A DNA stretch of 64,000 nt from Acidobacteriota bacterium (GCA_003388555.1 QQVD01000004.1:84069-148068), one strand, 5' to 3'; shown: positions 30,966 through 42,557, numbered from the stretch's first letter. Numbers and translations are program-made. Notes: generated by a model not told the origin, from the letters alone.

Positions 30966-31014
30966 CCGTTTTTCGGTCGGCAGCCTTGCCAGTAACTGAC
31001 TGCACGCTCTGCGT

Positions 31015-31845
31015 TTAGCGTCCGGCAGGCTGCCTCGGGACCCGCTCCGGGACGATCGCGCCGAGGCGCACTCCGTGATCGCGTTCGATCCTCCGCTTGG
31101 TGCGGTGAACCAGCGCGTGCACCGCGCTGGGGGACATCCCGAACGACCTGGCGACCTCGGCCGCGCCGTGCCTACCGAGGACCATGCGCCGGAACACCTC
31201 GCGATTGCGTGCCGGGTGGGTGGTGTCGAGCGTCGCCTCGTCGCACAGGCCCGCCAGCTGGTGCAGCGCCTCGCGCAGCAGGTAGGTGCGCTCGGGATCG
31301 GCGCGCTCGGCGACCTCGCCGGCACAGCCCTCCGCCGGCAGCTGGAACCGCTCCCGGTGTGCGGCCTCGCGGCGGCTGCGACTGCGCGACCGGCGCACCT
31401 GGTCGAGCACCAGCCGAGCGACGATACGGCGAAGGAAGGCGAGCAGCTGGCCGTCGTTGGCGAAGCGGCTGCGATGCAGCACCCGGCGATCGTCGGCCAG
31501 GAGGCGCAGATAGAGATCCTGCACGACGTCCTCCGGCTCCACGACGACTCCCTCGTCGCGCACCTTCCGGCACAGGACCACGGCGTAACCGAAGACCGTG
31601 CGGTGCACCTTCTCGACCAGCTCGGACCAGGCGGCGCCACCGCCCACCGCGCAGGCGCGCCAGTGCCGCACCAGCTCGAAGCTCGGCCTCCGGCAGGGAG
31701 AGTGCGAGCGCGAGCTGGACGGCGGTCGCCCTACTCCGCGGGATCGTTCGTCGGCCTGGTCGCGGTGCGGCTCGGACCGGCACGCCGGCGACGGCGTGGC
31801 GCCTGCGCTCGAACGGCTTCGGAATCGGCTGGGGGAACAGGACAT
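31015..31845 (-). CDS. ECF-type sigma-70 family RNA polymerase sigma factor; start uncertain
   Basis: VVEPEDVVQDLYLRLLADD (region 2), GAAEVARSFGMSPSAVHALVHRTKRRIERD (region 4 HTH). Confidence 0.8.
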   Translation of the reverse strand: MSCSPSRFRSRSSAGATPSPACRSEPHRDQADERSRGVGRPPSSSRSHSPCRRPSFELVRHWRACAVGGGAAWSELVEKVHRTVFGYAVVLCRKVRDEGVVVEPEDVVQDLYLRLLADDRRVLHRSRFANDGQLLAFLRRIVARLVLDQVRRSRSRSRREAAHRERFQLPAEGCAGEVAERADPERTYLLREALHQLAGLCDEATLDTTHPARNREVFRRMVLGRHGAAEVARSFGMSPSAVHALVHRTKRRIERDHGVRLGAIVPERVPRQPAGR

Positions 31846-32116
31846 GGCTTCTCCTTCGCATCGGAGAGGCCACGGAGGGACGGTGGACGGCCGCCCGCAG
31901 TCTTCGCTTCCTCACCCCTCAACGCGATCGGAGACCGAAGCGGACATCTCGGCCGGACGCCCCCGGGCTCTCAGCGGGCCGCGACCGCCCCGCAGTGCCG
32001 CTACACTGCCCGCCGGCGCTCCGATCGCGCCGTGCCCGACCTCTCGTCCACCTTAGCCCCCAACGCCGCGCTCCGGGAGCAGGGACCGCCGGCGCCGACC
32101 AGCTCTCCAGACGACG

Positions 32117-33646
32117 ATGACGACCGCTCCGACTCTCGTACCAGGGCCCGCCCCTGAGCCACCGACACCGACTCGCACGGCCGCACCGCGGCGTCGATCG
32201 GCCCGATGCCGGCTGGCGAGGCCGCTCTGCGCCCTGATCCCGGTCCTCCTGATCCTGCCCTCCGTGGTGCTGGTCACGGCCTGCGACGGCGCCACCTCGG
32301 AGCAGGAGCCCCGGGCCGGCGAGAGCGTCGATCTCGCCGGGAGCCTCGCCGGCTACAACCTCCTGTTGATCACCATCGACACCCTGCGGGCCGATCGTCT
32401 GGGCTCCTTCGGCCATCCCGATCCTGGCCAGAGCCCCCGCATCGACGCTCTCGCAGCGAGCGGTACCCGCTTCCTCGAGGCGAGCGCCCCTCGTGGCCTC
32501 ACCTGGCCCTCGCTCGCCACCGTGCTCACCGGCCAGTACCCGAGCAGCCACGGCCTGATCCAGAACGGCTACAGCTTCGCCGACGACCAGCGCACGTTGC
32601 CCCATCGCCTGCAGGATGCCGGCTACCAGACCGCCGCGGTGTTGAGCAACATGTGCCAGGCGAACCACCGCGGCTGGGATCTGCTGGAGTGCGCCGGCGG
32701 AGTCGACGCGCGGGTCGAGCGCAAGGCGCTGGCCTGGATCGACCAGCTCGATCCCCAGCGCCCCTTCTTCCTCTGGGCGCACTACTTCGGGGCCCACGGG
32801 CCGTACTACAACGGTGGCGATCGGGCGGCGCGGATCGATCCAGGCTACGAGGGCGTGGTCGAGGCGAAGAAGCACGTCCTGAACCGGATCATGACCGACC
32901 AGATCCCGCTCGACGCCGCCGACCAGCGTCATCTCGACGCGCTGTACGACGCCGCCGTGCAGGGCACCGACGAGCTGGTCGGGAGGCTGCTCGACGGGCT
33001 CGCCTCACGCGGCGCGCTCGAACGCACGGCGATCGTGCTGCTCGCCGACCACGGCGAGGATCTCTACGACCACCACGGGTACATCTACCACGCCTGCTCG
33101 CCGTACCAGAGCGGTCTGCACGTGCCCCTGCTCTTCGTGCTGCCGCCGGCGCTCGGACTCGCGGCGCCGACGGGAGGAGCCGTGGCGCAGCCGGTCGAGC
33201 TCACCGACGTACTGCCGACCCTGGCATCGCTGTTCGCCCTGCCGCTCGAGGGGGAGTGCATCGACGGCACCTCACTGGTCCCCTATCTCGAGCGTCCCGA
33301 GCGCGGCGGGGAGGGCAAGGCGGCGCTCAGCGAGTACGGCAGCGAGCGCATCGCGACGGTGCGTCAGGGACGCTGGAAGCTCATCGTCAATCCCGACGAG
33401 CACCGCCCCATCTGCCTCCCGGGCGCCCCCGAGGATCTCTATCCGATCGCTGCCACGGAGCTCTACGACCTCGTCGAGGACCCCGCCGAGCTGAACGACC
33501 TCAGCGGCGAGCAGCCGTCTCAGGTCCGCCGGCTGACCAGGCTGCTGGCGGAGCGGGAAGCCGCCAAGTGCGGCGGTGACGGTGGCGTCCAGGAGCTCCC
33601 GGAGGAACTGCGCAGGGAGCTCGAGGCGCTGGGCTACGTGAACTGA
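32117..33646 (+). CDS. sulfatase/alkaline-phosphatase-superfamily lipoprotein
   Basis: LILPSVVLVTACDG lipobox; YNLLLITIDTLRADRLGSFG, GLTWPSLATVLTGQYPSSHGL, LLADHGEDLYDHHG metal motif. Confidence 0.88.
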   Translation: MTTAPTLVPGPAPEPPTPTRTAAPRRRSARCRLARPLCALIPVLLILPSVVLVTACDGATSEQEPRAGESVDLAGSLAGYNLLLITIDTLRADRLGSFGHPDPGQSPRIDALAASGTRFLEASAPRGLTWPSLATVLTGQYPSSHGLIQNGYSFADDQRTLPHRLQDAGYQTAAVLSNMCQANHRGWDLLECAGGVDARVERKALAWIDQLDPQRPFFLWAHYFGAHGPYYNGGDRAARIDPGYEGVVEAKKHVLNRIMTDQIPLDAADQRHLDALYDAAVQGTDELVGRLLDGLASRGALERTAIVLLADHGEDLYDHHGYIYHACSPYQSGLHVPLLFVLPPALGLAAPTGGAVAQPVELTDVLPTLASLFALPLEGECIDGTSLVPYLERPERGGEGKAALSEYGSERIATVRQGRWKLIVNPDEHRPICLPGAPEDLYPIAATELYDLVEDPAELNDLSGEQPSQVRRLTRLLAEREAAKCGGDGGVQELPEELRRELEALGYVN

Positions 33647-33667
33647 CCGAACTGACCGAACTGACCG
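33641..33667. repeat. 9-bp tandem repeat (aactgaccg) x3 beginning at the sulfatase stop codon
   Basis: gtg aac tga ccg aac tga ccg aac tga ccg. Confidence 0.92.
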
Positions 33668-33879
33668 GTGCCGCCGTGGGGCACCAGAGACCGCACGGAT
33701 CGACCTTCGTCGGCTCGCGAAGCCGCAGCACGACGCACCCAGGCCCCCGAGCGAGGGACCGGTTCCCGGACCGCGCTCTGGCGACCGACCGCCAGCGTCT
33801 CGGAGCGCACCCCCTCGAACGGACCGGGTGGCGACGGGTCGGCGGAGCGCTGACGGCTACGGCCGCAGCGTCCGCAGAC

Positions 33880-34035
33880 TCAGCGCATCTTCTCTTCGAC
33901 GAACTCGACGTGCTTGCGCACCCTCGGGTCGTACTTCTTGAGCCGCAGCTTCTCGGTCGAGAGCTTCTTGTTCTTCGTCGTGGTGTAGAAGTAGCCGGTG
34001 CCGGCACTGGAGACGAGCTTGATCTTGTCGCGCAT
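33880..34035 (-). CDS. rpmG: 50S ribosomal protein L33 (Cys-free type)
   Basis: [51 protein letters not shown]. Confidence 0.95.
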   Translation of the reverse strand: MRDKIKLVSSAGTGYFYTTTKNKKLSTEKLRLKKYDPRVRKHVEFVEEKMR

Positions 34036-34175
34036 CTTGAGACTCCGCTGGACCTGAGAGGGGACGCGAGGACTGGGAGCTGGCGGCGCGTCGGGGCGGC
34101 CGCTCGGGTGCCCGGTGAGCACCGTTTCTCCTGCTGTCCCGCCGCGGCGGGACCTCCTCGTTCGAGGCTCTCGAG

Positions 34176-34252
34176 TGGCGGGGCCGACGGGACTCGAACC
34201 CGCGACCTCCGGCGTGACAGGCCGGCATTCTAACCAGCTGAACTACGACCCC
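34176..34252 (-). tRNA. tRNA-Asp (GTC), encoded CCA
   Basis: GGGGTCGTAGTTCAGCTGGTTAGAATGCCGGCCTGTCACGCCGGAGGTCGCGGGTTCGAGTCCCGTCGGCCCCGCCA folds as cloverleaf. Confidence 0.95.
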
Positions 34253-34306
34253 GTTTCGAGAGCCGACGGCGTGAGCTCCGGTTCCAGACACCCCTCGCAC
34301 CGCGGC

Positions 34307-34383
34307 TGGTGGGAGGTGAGGGACTCGAACCCGCGACCCCCTGCGTGTAAGGCAGGTGCTCTAACCAACTGAGCTAACCTCCC
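34307..34383 (-). tRNA. tRNA-Val (TAC), encoded CCA
   Basis: GGGAGGTTAGCTCAGTTGGTTAGAGCACCTGCCTTACACGCAGGGGGTCGCGGGTTCGAGTCCCTCACCTCCCACCA. Confidence 0.95.
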
Positions 34384-34854
34384 TCGCGGCCGACCGCGCG
34401 CACGGGCATGAACGGCCGCCGCAGGAGGGCGGATCCTAAGCGAAGCAGGCGAGGCGAGTCAACGCTGACCGCGGCCGCGAAAGCCCGATGACCCGGCGCC
34501 GCGGCAGCCGGATGGCGCCAGGCGCCGTCGCCGTCGACACGGTGTGTCACAATCGGGCCCGTCATCGGCGGCGGCCGGCGCGACGGTGCGCTCACCCGGT
34601 TCGAGCGACCTCGTCGTCCCTACGAACCCAGGGCCGCGTCCGTGGCTCGACGCCGCCAGCAGCCGCAGGCCTGTGCGAAACCACTGCCGGGAAGGCGGGT
34701 CTCTCGCACGGCCAGCCCGCGGCGCCGCGCCAGATCGGCGGCCAGCGCTCGGCCTCGACGCGCCCGACGGACCCCGGTGCCAGCCCGGCCTGTGAAGCCG
34801 GGAAGGCCGGCCGCCAACGACGACCCACCAACCGCGAAAGGACACTCAGACCAG

Positions 34855-35451
34855 ATGCACGAAGTCCCAGCCCTTCCGTACTCATTCGACGCCCTCGAAC
34901 CGCACATCGACGCCCGGACGATGGAGATCCATCACGACAAGCACCACGCTGCCTACGTCTCCAAGCTGAACGAGGCGCTCGACGGGCATGCCGACCTCCA
35001 GGCACTTCCCGTCGAGGAGCTGCTGCGCAAGATCGACAGCGTGCCGGAGAAGATCCGTGGCGCCGTACGCAACCATGGAGGCGGGCACGCCAACCACTCT
35101 CTGTTCTGGGAGATCATGGGGCCCGGAGGAGGGGGCGAGCCGAAGGGCGCCCTCGCCGACGCGATCGACAGCGCCTTCGGCTCCTTCTCCGACTTCAAGG
35201 AGAAGTTCCAGGCCGCAGCGGCGGGCCAGTTCGGTTCCGGATGGGGGTGGCTGGTCAAGGGTGACGGAGGCCTCGAGATCCTCGCCCGGCCCAACCAGGA
35301 CTCGCCCCTGATGGAGGGCAAGACACCGCTCCTCGGCGTCGACGTCTGGGAGCATGCCTACTATCTGAACTACCAGAACCGGCGACCGGACTATCTGAAA
35401 GCGTTCTGGAACGTGGTCGACTGGGACGCGGTGGCCAAGCGCTTCGCCTGA
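34855..35451 (+). CDS. superoxide dismutase, Fe/Mn family
   Basis: [81 protein letters not shown]. Confidence 0.95.
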   Translation: MHEVPALPYSFDALEPHIDARTMEIHHDKHHAAYVSKLNEALDGHADLQALPVEELLRKIDSVPEKIRGAVRNHGGGHANHSLFWEIMGPGGGGEPKGALADAIDSAFGSFSDFKEKFQAAAAGQFGSGWGWLVKGDGGLEILARPNQDSPLMEGKTPLLGVDVWEHAYYLNYQNRRPDYLKAFWNVVDWDAVAKRFA

Positions 35452-35507
35452 TCCGGGACGACTGCCGCCTGCGTCCGTCGTCGTCGGGCTCCCACCCGCC
35501 CTTCTCG

Positions 35508-35545
35508 AGCCCCACCGCCGCCGCGGCGCGTGGGGCTTTCTCTTT
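35508..35545 (+). terminator. intrinsic terminator downstream of SOD
   Basis: agccccac (35508-35515)/gtggggct (35530-35537) stem followed by ttctcttt. Confidence 0.75.
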
Positions 35546-35713
35546 CCTGGACGGTCCTTGCTCTGCTCCGACTCCAGGACCTCCTCCGCCACCGGGATCT
35601 GCACCGGACCGGCCAGTGGATCGGGGGCCTCCACAGGAGGTACGCACGCTGCCGGCACCGATTAGAGGCCGCGACCACTGCCAGCGGACGAACAAGGGGA
35701 ACACCGCAACGTG

Positions 35714-35803
35714 CGGATATTCCTACACTTGCCCGAACAAGCTCAGAACGTGTGCACACGATGCTCGCGAAAGGGAGCTTTTTCAACTTTCATTCAATAT
35801 CCG
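35714..35803. promoter_or_regulatory. nested inverted repeats upstream of an ArsR-family gene
   Basis: CGGATATT (35714-35721)/AATATCCG (35796-35803) flank the 12-bp palindrome CGTGTGCACACG (35749-35760). Confidence 0.45.
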
Positions 35804-35948
35804 TGGCGCTAGAGTCTGCCTCGAGCCTCGGCAGCCGGTCTCGTCGGCACCGACCCCCCGGCACGCCGCTGGCTCTCTCCTGCCATCCACTGCTTCGTTC
35901 CTTTCGGGGTCCCCCCGCGCCTCCAACGAGAAAGGGTTGCAACGTCCA

Positions 35949-36257
35949 ATGGCACAAGACAGCTCGCGCTCGAACCGGCAGATGACAAAGGTCTTCAAGG
36001 CGCTGTCGGACAACACCCGGCAGCAGATCCTCAGCCTGCTCGAAGAACGGCAGCGCAACGTCGGAGAGATCGTCGGCGAGTTCGCGCTCTCGCAGCCGAC
36101 GATCTCGCGGCACCTCTCGGTGCTCAAGGAAGCCGATCTGGTGATCGACGAGCGCCGCGGACAGAACGTCGTCTACAGCCTCAACAACGAGACCCTCAAC
36201 GGGTCCATGCAGCGTTTCTTCGGACAGTTCAGCGCCTGCCAGGCGTCGCTGCGCTGA
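35949..36257 (+). CDS. ArsR-family winged-helix regulator
   Basis: VFKALSDNTRQQILSLLEERQRNVGEIVGEFALSQPTISRHLSVLKEADLVIDERRGQNVVYSLN. Confidence 0.92.
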   Translation: MAQDSSRSNRQMTKVFKALSDNTRQQILSLLEERQRNVGEIVGEFALSQPTISRHLSVLKEADLVIDERRGQNVVYSLNNETLNGSMQRFFGQFSACQASLR

Positions 36258-36506
36258 TCGCGCTGCGGCGCGACATCACGGCACGGTCGACTCGCTGCCC
36301 GGCCGGTCATCGGTTGTGGCCACCGCCGGGCGGTCGGCGCCGTGTGAGCCGCGCGCCCGTGCCTCCACGGCCGAACGGCGACCGTCGCGCTACCGCCCGC
36401 GGGCAACGCCCGTTGACCTCGCGGCGCGGCGTCGCTTAGGGTTGCTGCTTGCCCGCTGCGCACCGCGCGAGTCCGCTCGTGCTGCGGGCGCGCCGGTCAG
36501 ATCTCC

Positions 36507-36583
36507 GGCGGTGTAGCTCAGTTGGTTAGAGCAAGCGGCTCATATCCGCTGTGTCAGGGGTTCAAGTCCCTTCACCGCCACCA
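36507..36583 (+). tRNA. tRNA-Met (CAT), probably elongator; encoded CCA
   Basis: GGCGGTGTAGCTCAGTTGGTTAGAGCAAGCGGCTCATATCCGCTGTGTCAGGGGTTCAAGTCCCTTCACCGCCACCA; G1-C72 paired so not typical initiator; Ile2 not formally excluded. Confidence 0.85.
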
Positions 36584-36742
36584 AGTTCCCGGGCGAACCG
36601 GCCGCTGCCGCCTCTCGTGACCTGACGTGCAAACCCGACCTCGCCCGCTCGGGTCCGGCACGCCGCGATCACCCACAGGTCGACCCTGACCCGGGGAAGA
36701 GCTATCGCGGCCCCATCGAACCGACCGCCGAGCTCCTCGCCC

Positions 36743-38608
36743 GTGCCACACTCGCCGGCTCCGGCGGACGCGGCGCTCCGGGCGATCGACAGGCTGCTCA
36801 CCGCGTACCCGCCGCCCTACGTCGTCGCCTTCTCGGGCGGTCGTGACTCGCTGGCGCTGCTCCTCCTGCTGCGCCGGGCGCTCGGCGCGGACGCCGGTGG
36901 CACCCAGACGGGCAGGGGCTCGGGACAGGGCGCCACGGGCTCGGCCCTGCCACTGATCGCCGCCCACCTGGATCATGGCCTCGATGCTGGATCCGCCGCG
37001 CGTGCGACGCACTGCGCCGCGGTCGCCGAGCAACTCCGGATCATCTACGCGAGCGCGCGCGTGTGCCCACCTGCACGCGTCCCCGAGGGCATCGAGGCGT
37101 GGGCACGGAACGAGCGCTACCGGTTCCTGGAGCAGGTCCGGAGAGACCACGATGCGGCCTGGGTGCTCACTGCGCACCACGCCGACGATCAGGTCGACAC
37201 CCTGCTGATGCGCATCCTCGCCGGAACCCGGATCTGGGGACTCGCGGGCATCCGGCCCCGCTCAGGTCGCGTCCTACGGCCCCTGCTCGCGGTGTCGAGG
37301 AGCGCACTGCACGGGACGTTCGACCACGGGGCGTTCGACCACGGGGCGTTCGACGCGGCAGCGGACGGACCGCCGCACGGAACAGTGGAGGGAGCAGTGG
37401 ACGAAGCACCGGACGAAGCACCGGACGAAGCACCGGACAGGGCGCGGGACAGGCGCTCGCAGCACGGGCCGGCAGCGCCTCGGTCGGCCTCCCCGGTCGC
37501 GCCGGTCGCACCGGTCGTGGCGATCGAGGATCCGGGCAACAGCGATCCGAGGCGGCTGCGCAACTTCGTGCGTCGGCACCTCAAGCCGCACCTGGAGCGG
37601 GAGCAGGGCGACCTCCAGGGTCGGGTCCTGCGTCTCGCCGATGCTGCCAGAGCGCTCGACGAGCTCGAGTTCACGGTTGCCGAAGCCGCCTTGCTCGAGG
37701 CGACGACGCAGGGGGTCGCGCTGCGCCTCGCGGCCTGGGACCGGAGCCGGCAGGGATCCAACCGCCCGAGCGACGCGCCTTCCTGCGGCGAGGATCGCTC
37801 CCGCGCCCGCCTCGAATTCGGGCTGCATCTGCTGCACCGTCGAAGTGGCGCGGCGCCCTACCGCGGCAGCGCCTTCGGCGAGCTGTGGCGACAGCTGCAC
37901 CGCCAGGGTCGGGTACGGGTCGACATCGGCGGCCATCGGCGATGGTCGAGCCGGACCCGAGACGGCGAACGCCTGCTCGAGATCGTCGGCGGCGAGCCGT
38001 CTTCGCAACCGATCGCACCCTCCTTTGCGTATACTTTCCCGATTCCCGGAGGCCTCTGGATTCCGGAGATCGGCGTCGCGGTGCGGGTACGGCGAGTGAC
38101 CTGCGGAGCGAGCAGCCCCGCGGCGGCGGGCGCTGCCGGCGCGACCGCCACGGACGATGGCGGCGGGAGAGGTCACGGCGCGTCTTCGCGGCGAGGCCCG
38201 CACCCGTCTCAGGTCGTCCATCTGCCAGACGGCGCGGCGAGTCTCGAGATCCGTACCCGCCGCCCAGGAGATCGTCTCCTCCGCCGACCCGACTCGAAGC
38301 CGAAGAAACTCAAGGACGCGCTGTCAAGAACGCAGATCCCCACCGCGCTTCGCGACCGACTGCCGCTACTGGTGTACCGGGGACAGGTCGTCGACCTGCT
38401 CGCGACCGGCGAGTGGATCGTCGAGACCTCTACCCTGCGGTATGCCGCGGGGGATCGGGGTGCGGACGCTCCCGCCCACTTCTCACCCTGGCGGATCGAG
38501 GTCGCAGCCGCGCCTCGCGTCGACCTCGGCTCCCGGTCGCGGGAGCTCCGTGGGAACGTCGGCGAGGAATCCGGCTCCGCGACGCCCTGTTGCCGAGCGA
38601 GCCGGTAG
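36743..38608 (+). CDS. tilS: tRNA(Ile)-lysidine synthase TilS with repeat-rich insertion
   Basis: YVVAFSGGRDSLALLLLLRRAL (SGGxDS), AAHLDHGLDAGSA, LTAHHADDQVDTLLMRILAGT, IEDPGNSDPRRLRNFVRRHLKPHLE. Confidence 0.9.
   Translation: MPHSPAPADAALRAIDRLLTAYPPPYVVAFSGGRDSLALLLLLRRALGADAGGTQTGRGSGQGATGSALPLIAAHLDHGLDAGSAARATHCAAVAEQLRIIYASARVCPPARVPEGIEAWARNERYRFLEQVRRDHDAAWVLTAHHADDQVDTLLMRILAGTRIWGLAGIRPRSGRVLRPLLAVSRSALHGTFDHGAFDHGAFDAAADGPPHGTVEGAVDEAPDEAPDEAPDRARDRRSQHGPAAPRSASPVAPVAPVVAIEDPGNSDPRRLRNFVRRHLKPHLEREQGDLQGRVLRLADAARALDELEFTVAEAALLEATTQGVALRLAAWDRSRQGSNRPSDAPSCGEDRSRARLEFGLHLLHRRSGAAPYRGSAFGELWRQLHRQGRVRVDIGGHRRWSSRTRDGERLLEIVGGEPSSQPIAPSFAYTFPIPGGLWIPEIGVAVRVRRVTCGASSPAAAGAAGATATDDGGGRGHGASSRRGPHPSQVVHLPDGAASLEIRTRRPGDRLLRRPDSKPKKLKDALSRTQIPTALRDRLPLLVYRGQVVDLLATGEWIVETSTLRYAAGDRGADAPAHFSPWRIEVAAAPRVDLGSRSRELRGNVGEESGSATPCCRASR
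37316..37435. repeat. in-frame tandem repeats inside tilS: 15-bp (acgttcgaccacggg-type, ~2.6 copies) and 12-bp (gacgaagcaccg x3)
   Basis: 37316-37354 and 37400-37435; encode TFDHGAFDHGAFD and DEAPDEAPDEAP. Confidence 0.9.
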
Positions 38609-38777
38609 GCTCGTGGGGGTCGGTCGCCGGAAACGGCGCCGTGACCGATCCCTCTCAAACCTCCGCGTCACACTCCCGGCACGCGGTCCGATCCTGCGGG
38701 GAAGTCTCCGGACTGGCCACGCACCGCAACCGTGAGTCCCGCCTGCAGCCACCGCGGCTCGGGCCGAGGTACAGAAC

Positions 38778-40919
<2,142 letters not shown>

Positions 40920-40993
40920 CATCGCCGCGTGGTCGAGACCGGGAGATCATCCGCAGGCACACGGGCGCGCGGTAGAGCGGAGAGGGGCAGGGC

Positions 40994-41812
40994 ATGAGCC
41001 TGGCTCCCCTCTGGGACGTGCTCACCTGGCGCGACGCGATCGACCTGCTGGCGGTCAGCTTCCTGGTCTACAACCTGCTGCTCTTCATCCGCGGCACCCG
41101 GGCGGTGCAGGTGCTGCTCGGCATCCTGGTGCTCGGCGGCGTCGCCTACCTGGCGCGCTTCCTCGAGCTGCGCACCCTCGAGCAGCTGATGACGGGGTTC
41201 TTCCTGGTGGTGCTCCCGGTGGCGATCATCGTCCTGTTCCAGAACCAGATCCGCCGCGCGCTGGTGAACTTCGGGCGCAATCCCCTGATCGGCTTCACCA
41301 CCCAGGGCCACAGCGAGGAGATCTTCACCGAGCTGGTCAACGCCGCGACCACGATGTCCAAGCGCCGCATCGGCGGGCTCGTCGTCATCGAGCGGGTCGA
41401 CGGTCTGCGTGACTACGTGGAGAACGGCATCGTGCTCGACGCCAAGATCTCCTTCGACCTGCTGATCACCATCTTCAACCCGTCGACACCGCTGCACGAC
41501 GGCGCGGTGATCGTCGAGCAGGGGCGGATCGCCGCCGCCGCCTGCTTCATGCCTCTGTCCTCGAACCCCGAGCTGTCGACCCGGCTCGGAACCCGCCACC
41601 GCGCCGCTCTCGGCATCAGCGAGGAGACCGACGCGATGGCGATCGTGATCTCGGAGGAGACCGGAGCCATCTCGGTCGCCGTCGAGGGCCGACTGACCCA
41701 GAACCTCGACGCCAAGAAGCTCGGCGATCGGCTGCACCAGCATCTGGTGGTGGAGATGCGCGGCTCGGCCCGGCGTACCCCCAAGGCCGACGTCGCCACC
41801 GTCGACGCCTGA
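40994..41812 (+). CDS. cdaA: diadenylate cyclase CdaA (DAC domain, three TM)
   Basis: STPLHDGAVIVEQGRIAAAACFMPLS (DGA) and LGTRHRAALGISEETDA (RHR). Confidence 0.95.
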   Translation: MSLAPLWDVLTWRDAIDLLAVSFLVYNLLLFIRGTRAVQVLLGILVLGGVAYLARFLELRTLEQLMTGFFLVVLPVAIIVLFQNQIRRALVNFGRNPLIGFTTQGHSEEIFTELVNAATTMSKRRIGGLVVIERVDGLRDYVENGIVLDAKISFDLLITIFNPSTPLHDGAVIVEQGRIAAAACFMPLSSNPELSTRLGTRHRAALGISEETDAMAIVISEETGAISVAVEGRLTQNLDAKKLGDRLHQHLVVEMRGSARRTPKADVATVDA

Positions 41813-41828
41813 GGCCGGGATCCGATTC

Positions 41829-42557
41829 ATGCCGCTGCGCCCCACCCCCGCCGCGATCGAGAACCGCTGGGTCCTGCGTTGCGCCGCCTTCCTGATCGCG
41901 ACCTCGCTGTGGCTCTTCGTGTCGCTGCTGCCGCGTCTGCAGGTGCAGGCGGAACCTCGCGCAGAGCTGGCGATCGACGCCACCGTCGCCTACGAGAATC
42001 CGCGTCCCGACGACCTGATGATCCTCAATCGTGGTCACGAGATCAGCGTACTGGTGCGCGGGCGCGAGTCGCTGGTGCAGGGGCTCGACACCGGCGAGGT
42101 CGACATCCGCGTCCCGTTTCCACGCCAGTTCACCGCCAACGAGCCGATCGACGTGCAGCTCAGCCCCGAGCTGGTCAAGCTGCCCGAGGGCCTCGAAGCG
42201 GTGTCGGTGACGCCCAACGTGATCACCCTGCTGATCGACGAGAAGGAGAGCGTCAAGCTGCCGGTGCGGGTGGTCTTCACCGGCGAGCCCGCCGCGGGGC
42301 TCACCCGCCTCGACGTGCAGTCGGTCGTCGAGCCGCCCGAGGTGACGGTACAGGGGCCGAAGCACCAGCTGCAGTCGCTCGCCGAGGTGACCACCGCACC
42401 GGTGAACCTCGACGGCCGGGCGGTGCAGTTCTCCGAGCGGGTCGAGGTGCGGGTCGAAGGTACCGCAACACGGGTGCTCAACCCCAGCCTGGTCAAGGTG
42501 ACGGTCTACTTCGGGGCGGTCGACGACCTCACGGTCGCCGGCACGGGGGGACGATGA
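41829..42557 (+). CDS. cdaR: YbbR/CdaR-like domain protein
   Basis: N-terminal TM then YbbR-like repeats; located between cdaA and glmM; stop overlaps glmM start (ATGA). Confidence 0.82.
   Translation: MPLRPTPAAIENRWVLRCAAFLIATSLWLFVSLLPRLQVQAEPRAELAIDATVAYENPRPDDLMILNRGHEISVLVRGRESLVQGLDTGEVDIRVPFPRQFTANEPIDVQLSPELVKLPEGLEAVSVTPNVITLLIDEKESVKLPVRVVFTGEPAAGLTRLDVQSVVEPPEVTVQGPKHQLQSLAEVTTAPVNLDGRAVQFSERVEVRVEGTATRVLNPSLVKVTVYFGAVDDLTVAGTGGR

Noticed and set aside
34384-34854. Possible small protein genes between tRNA-Val and SOD
   Set aside because: Overlapping ORFs have Arg/Pro/Ala-rich shadow composition and no clear RBS or conserved motif.
37316-37435. CRISPR-like array from the regularly spaced repeats in tilS
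   Set aside because: Units are 12-15 bp, contiguous, without spacers and in frame with coding sequence.
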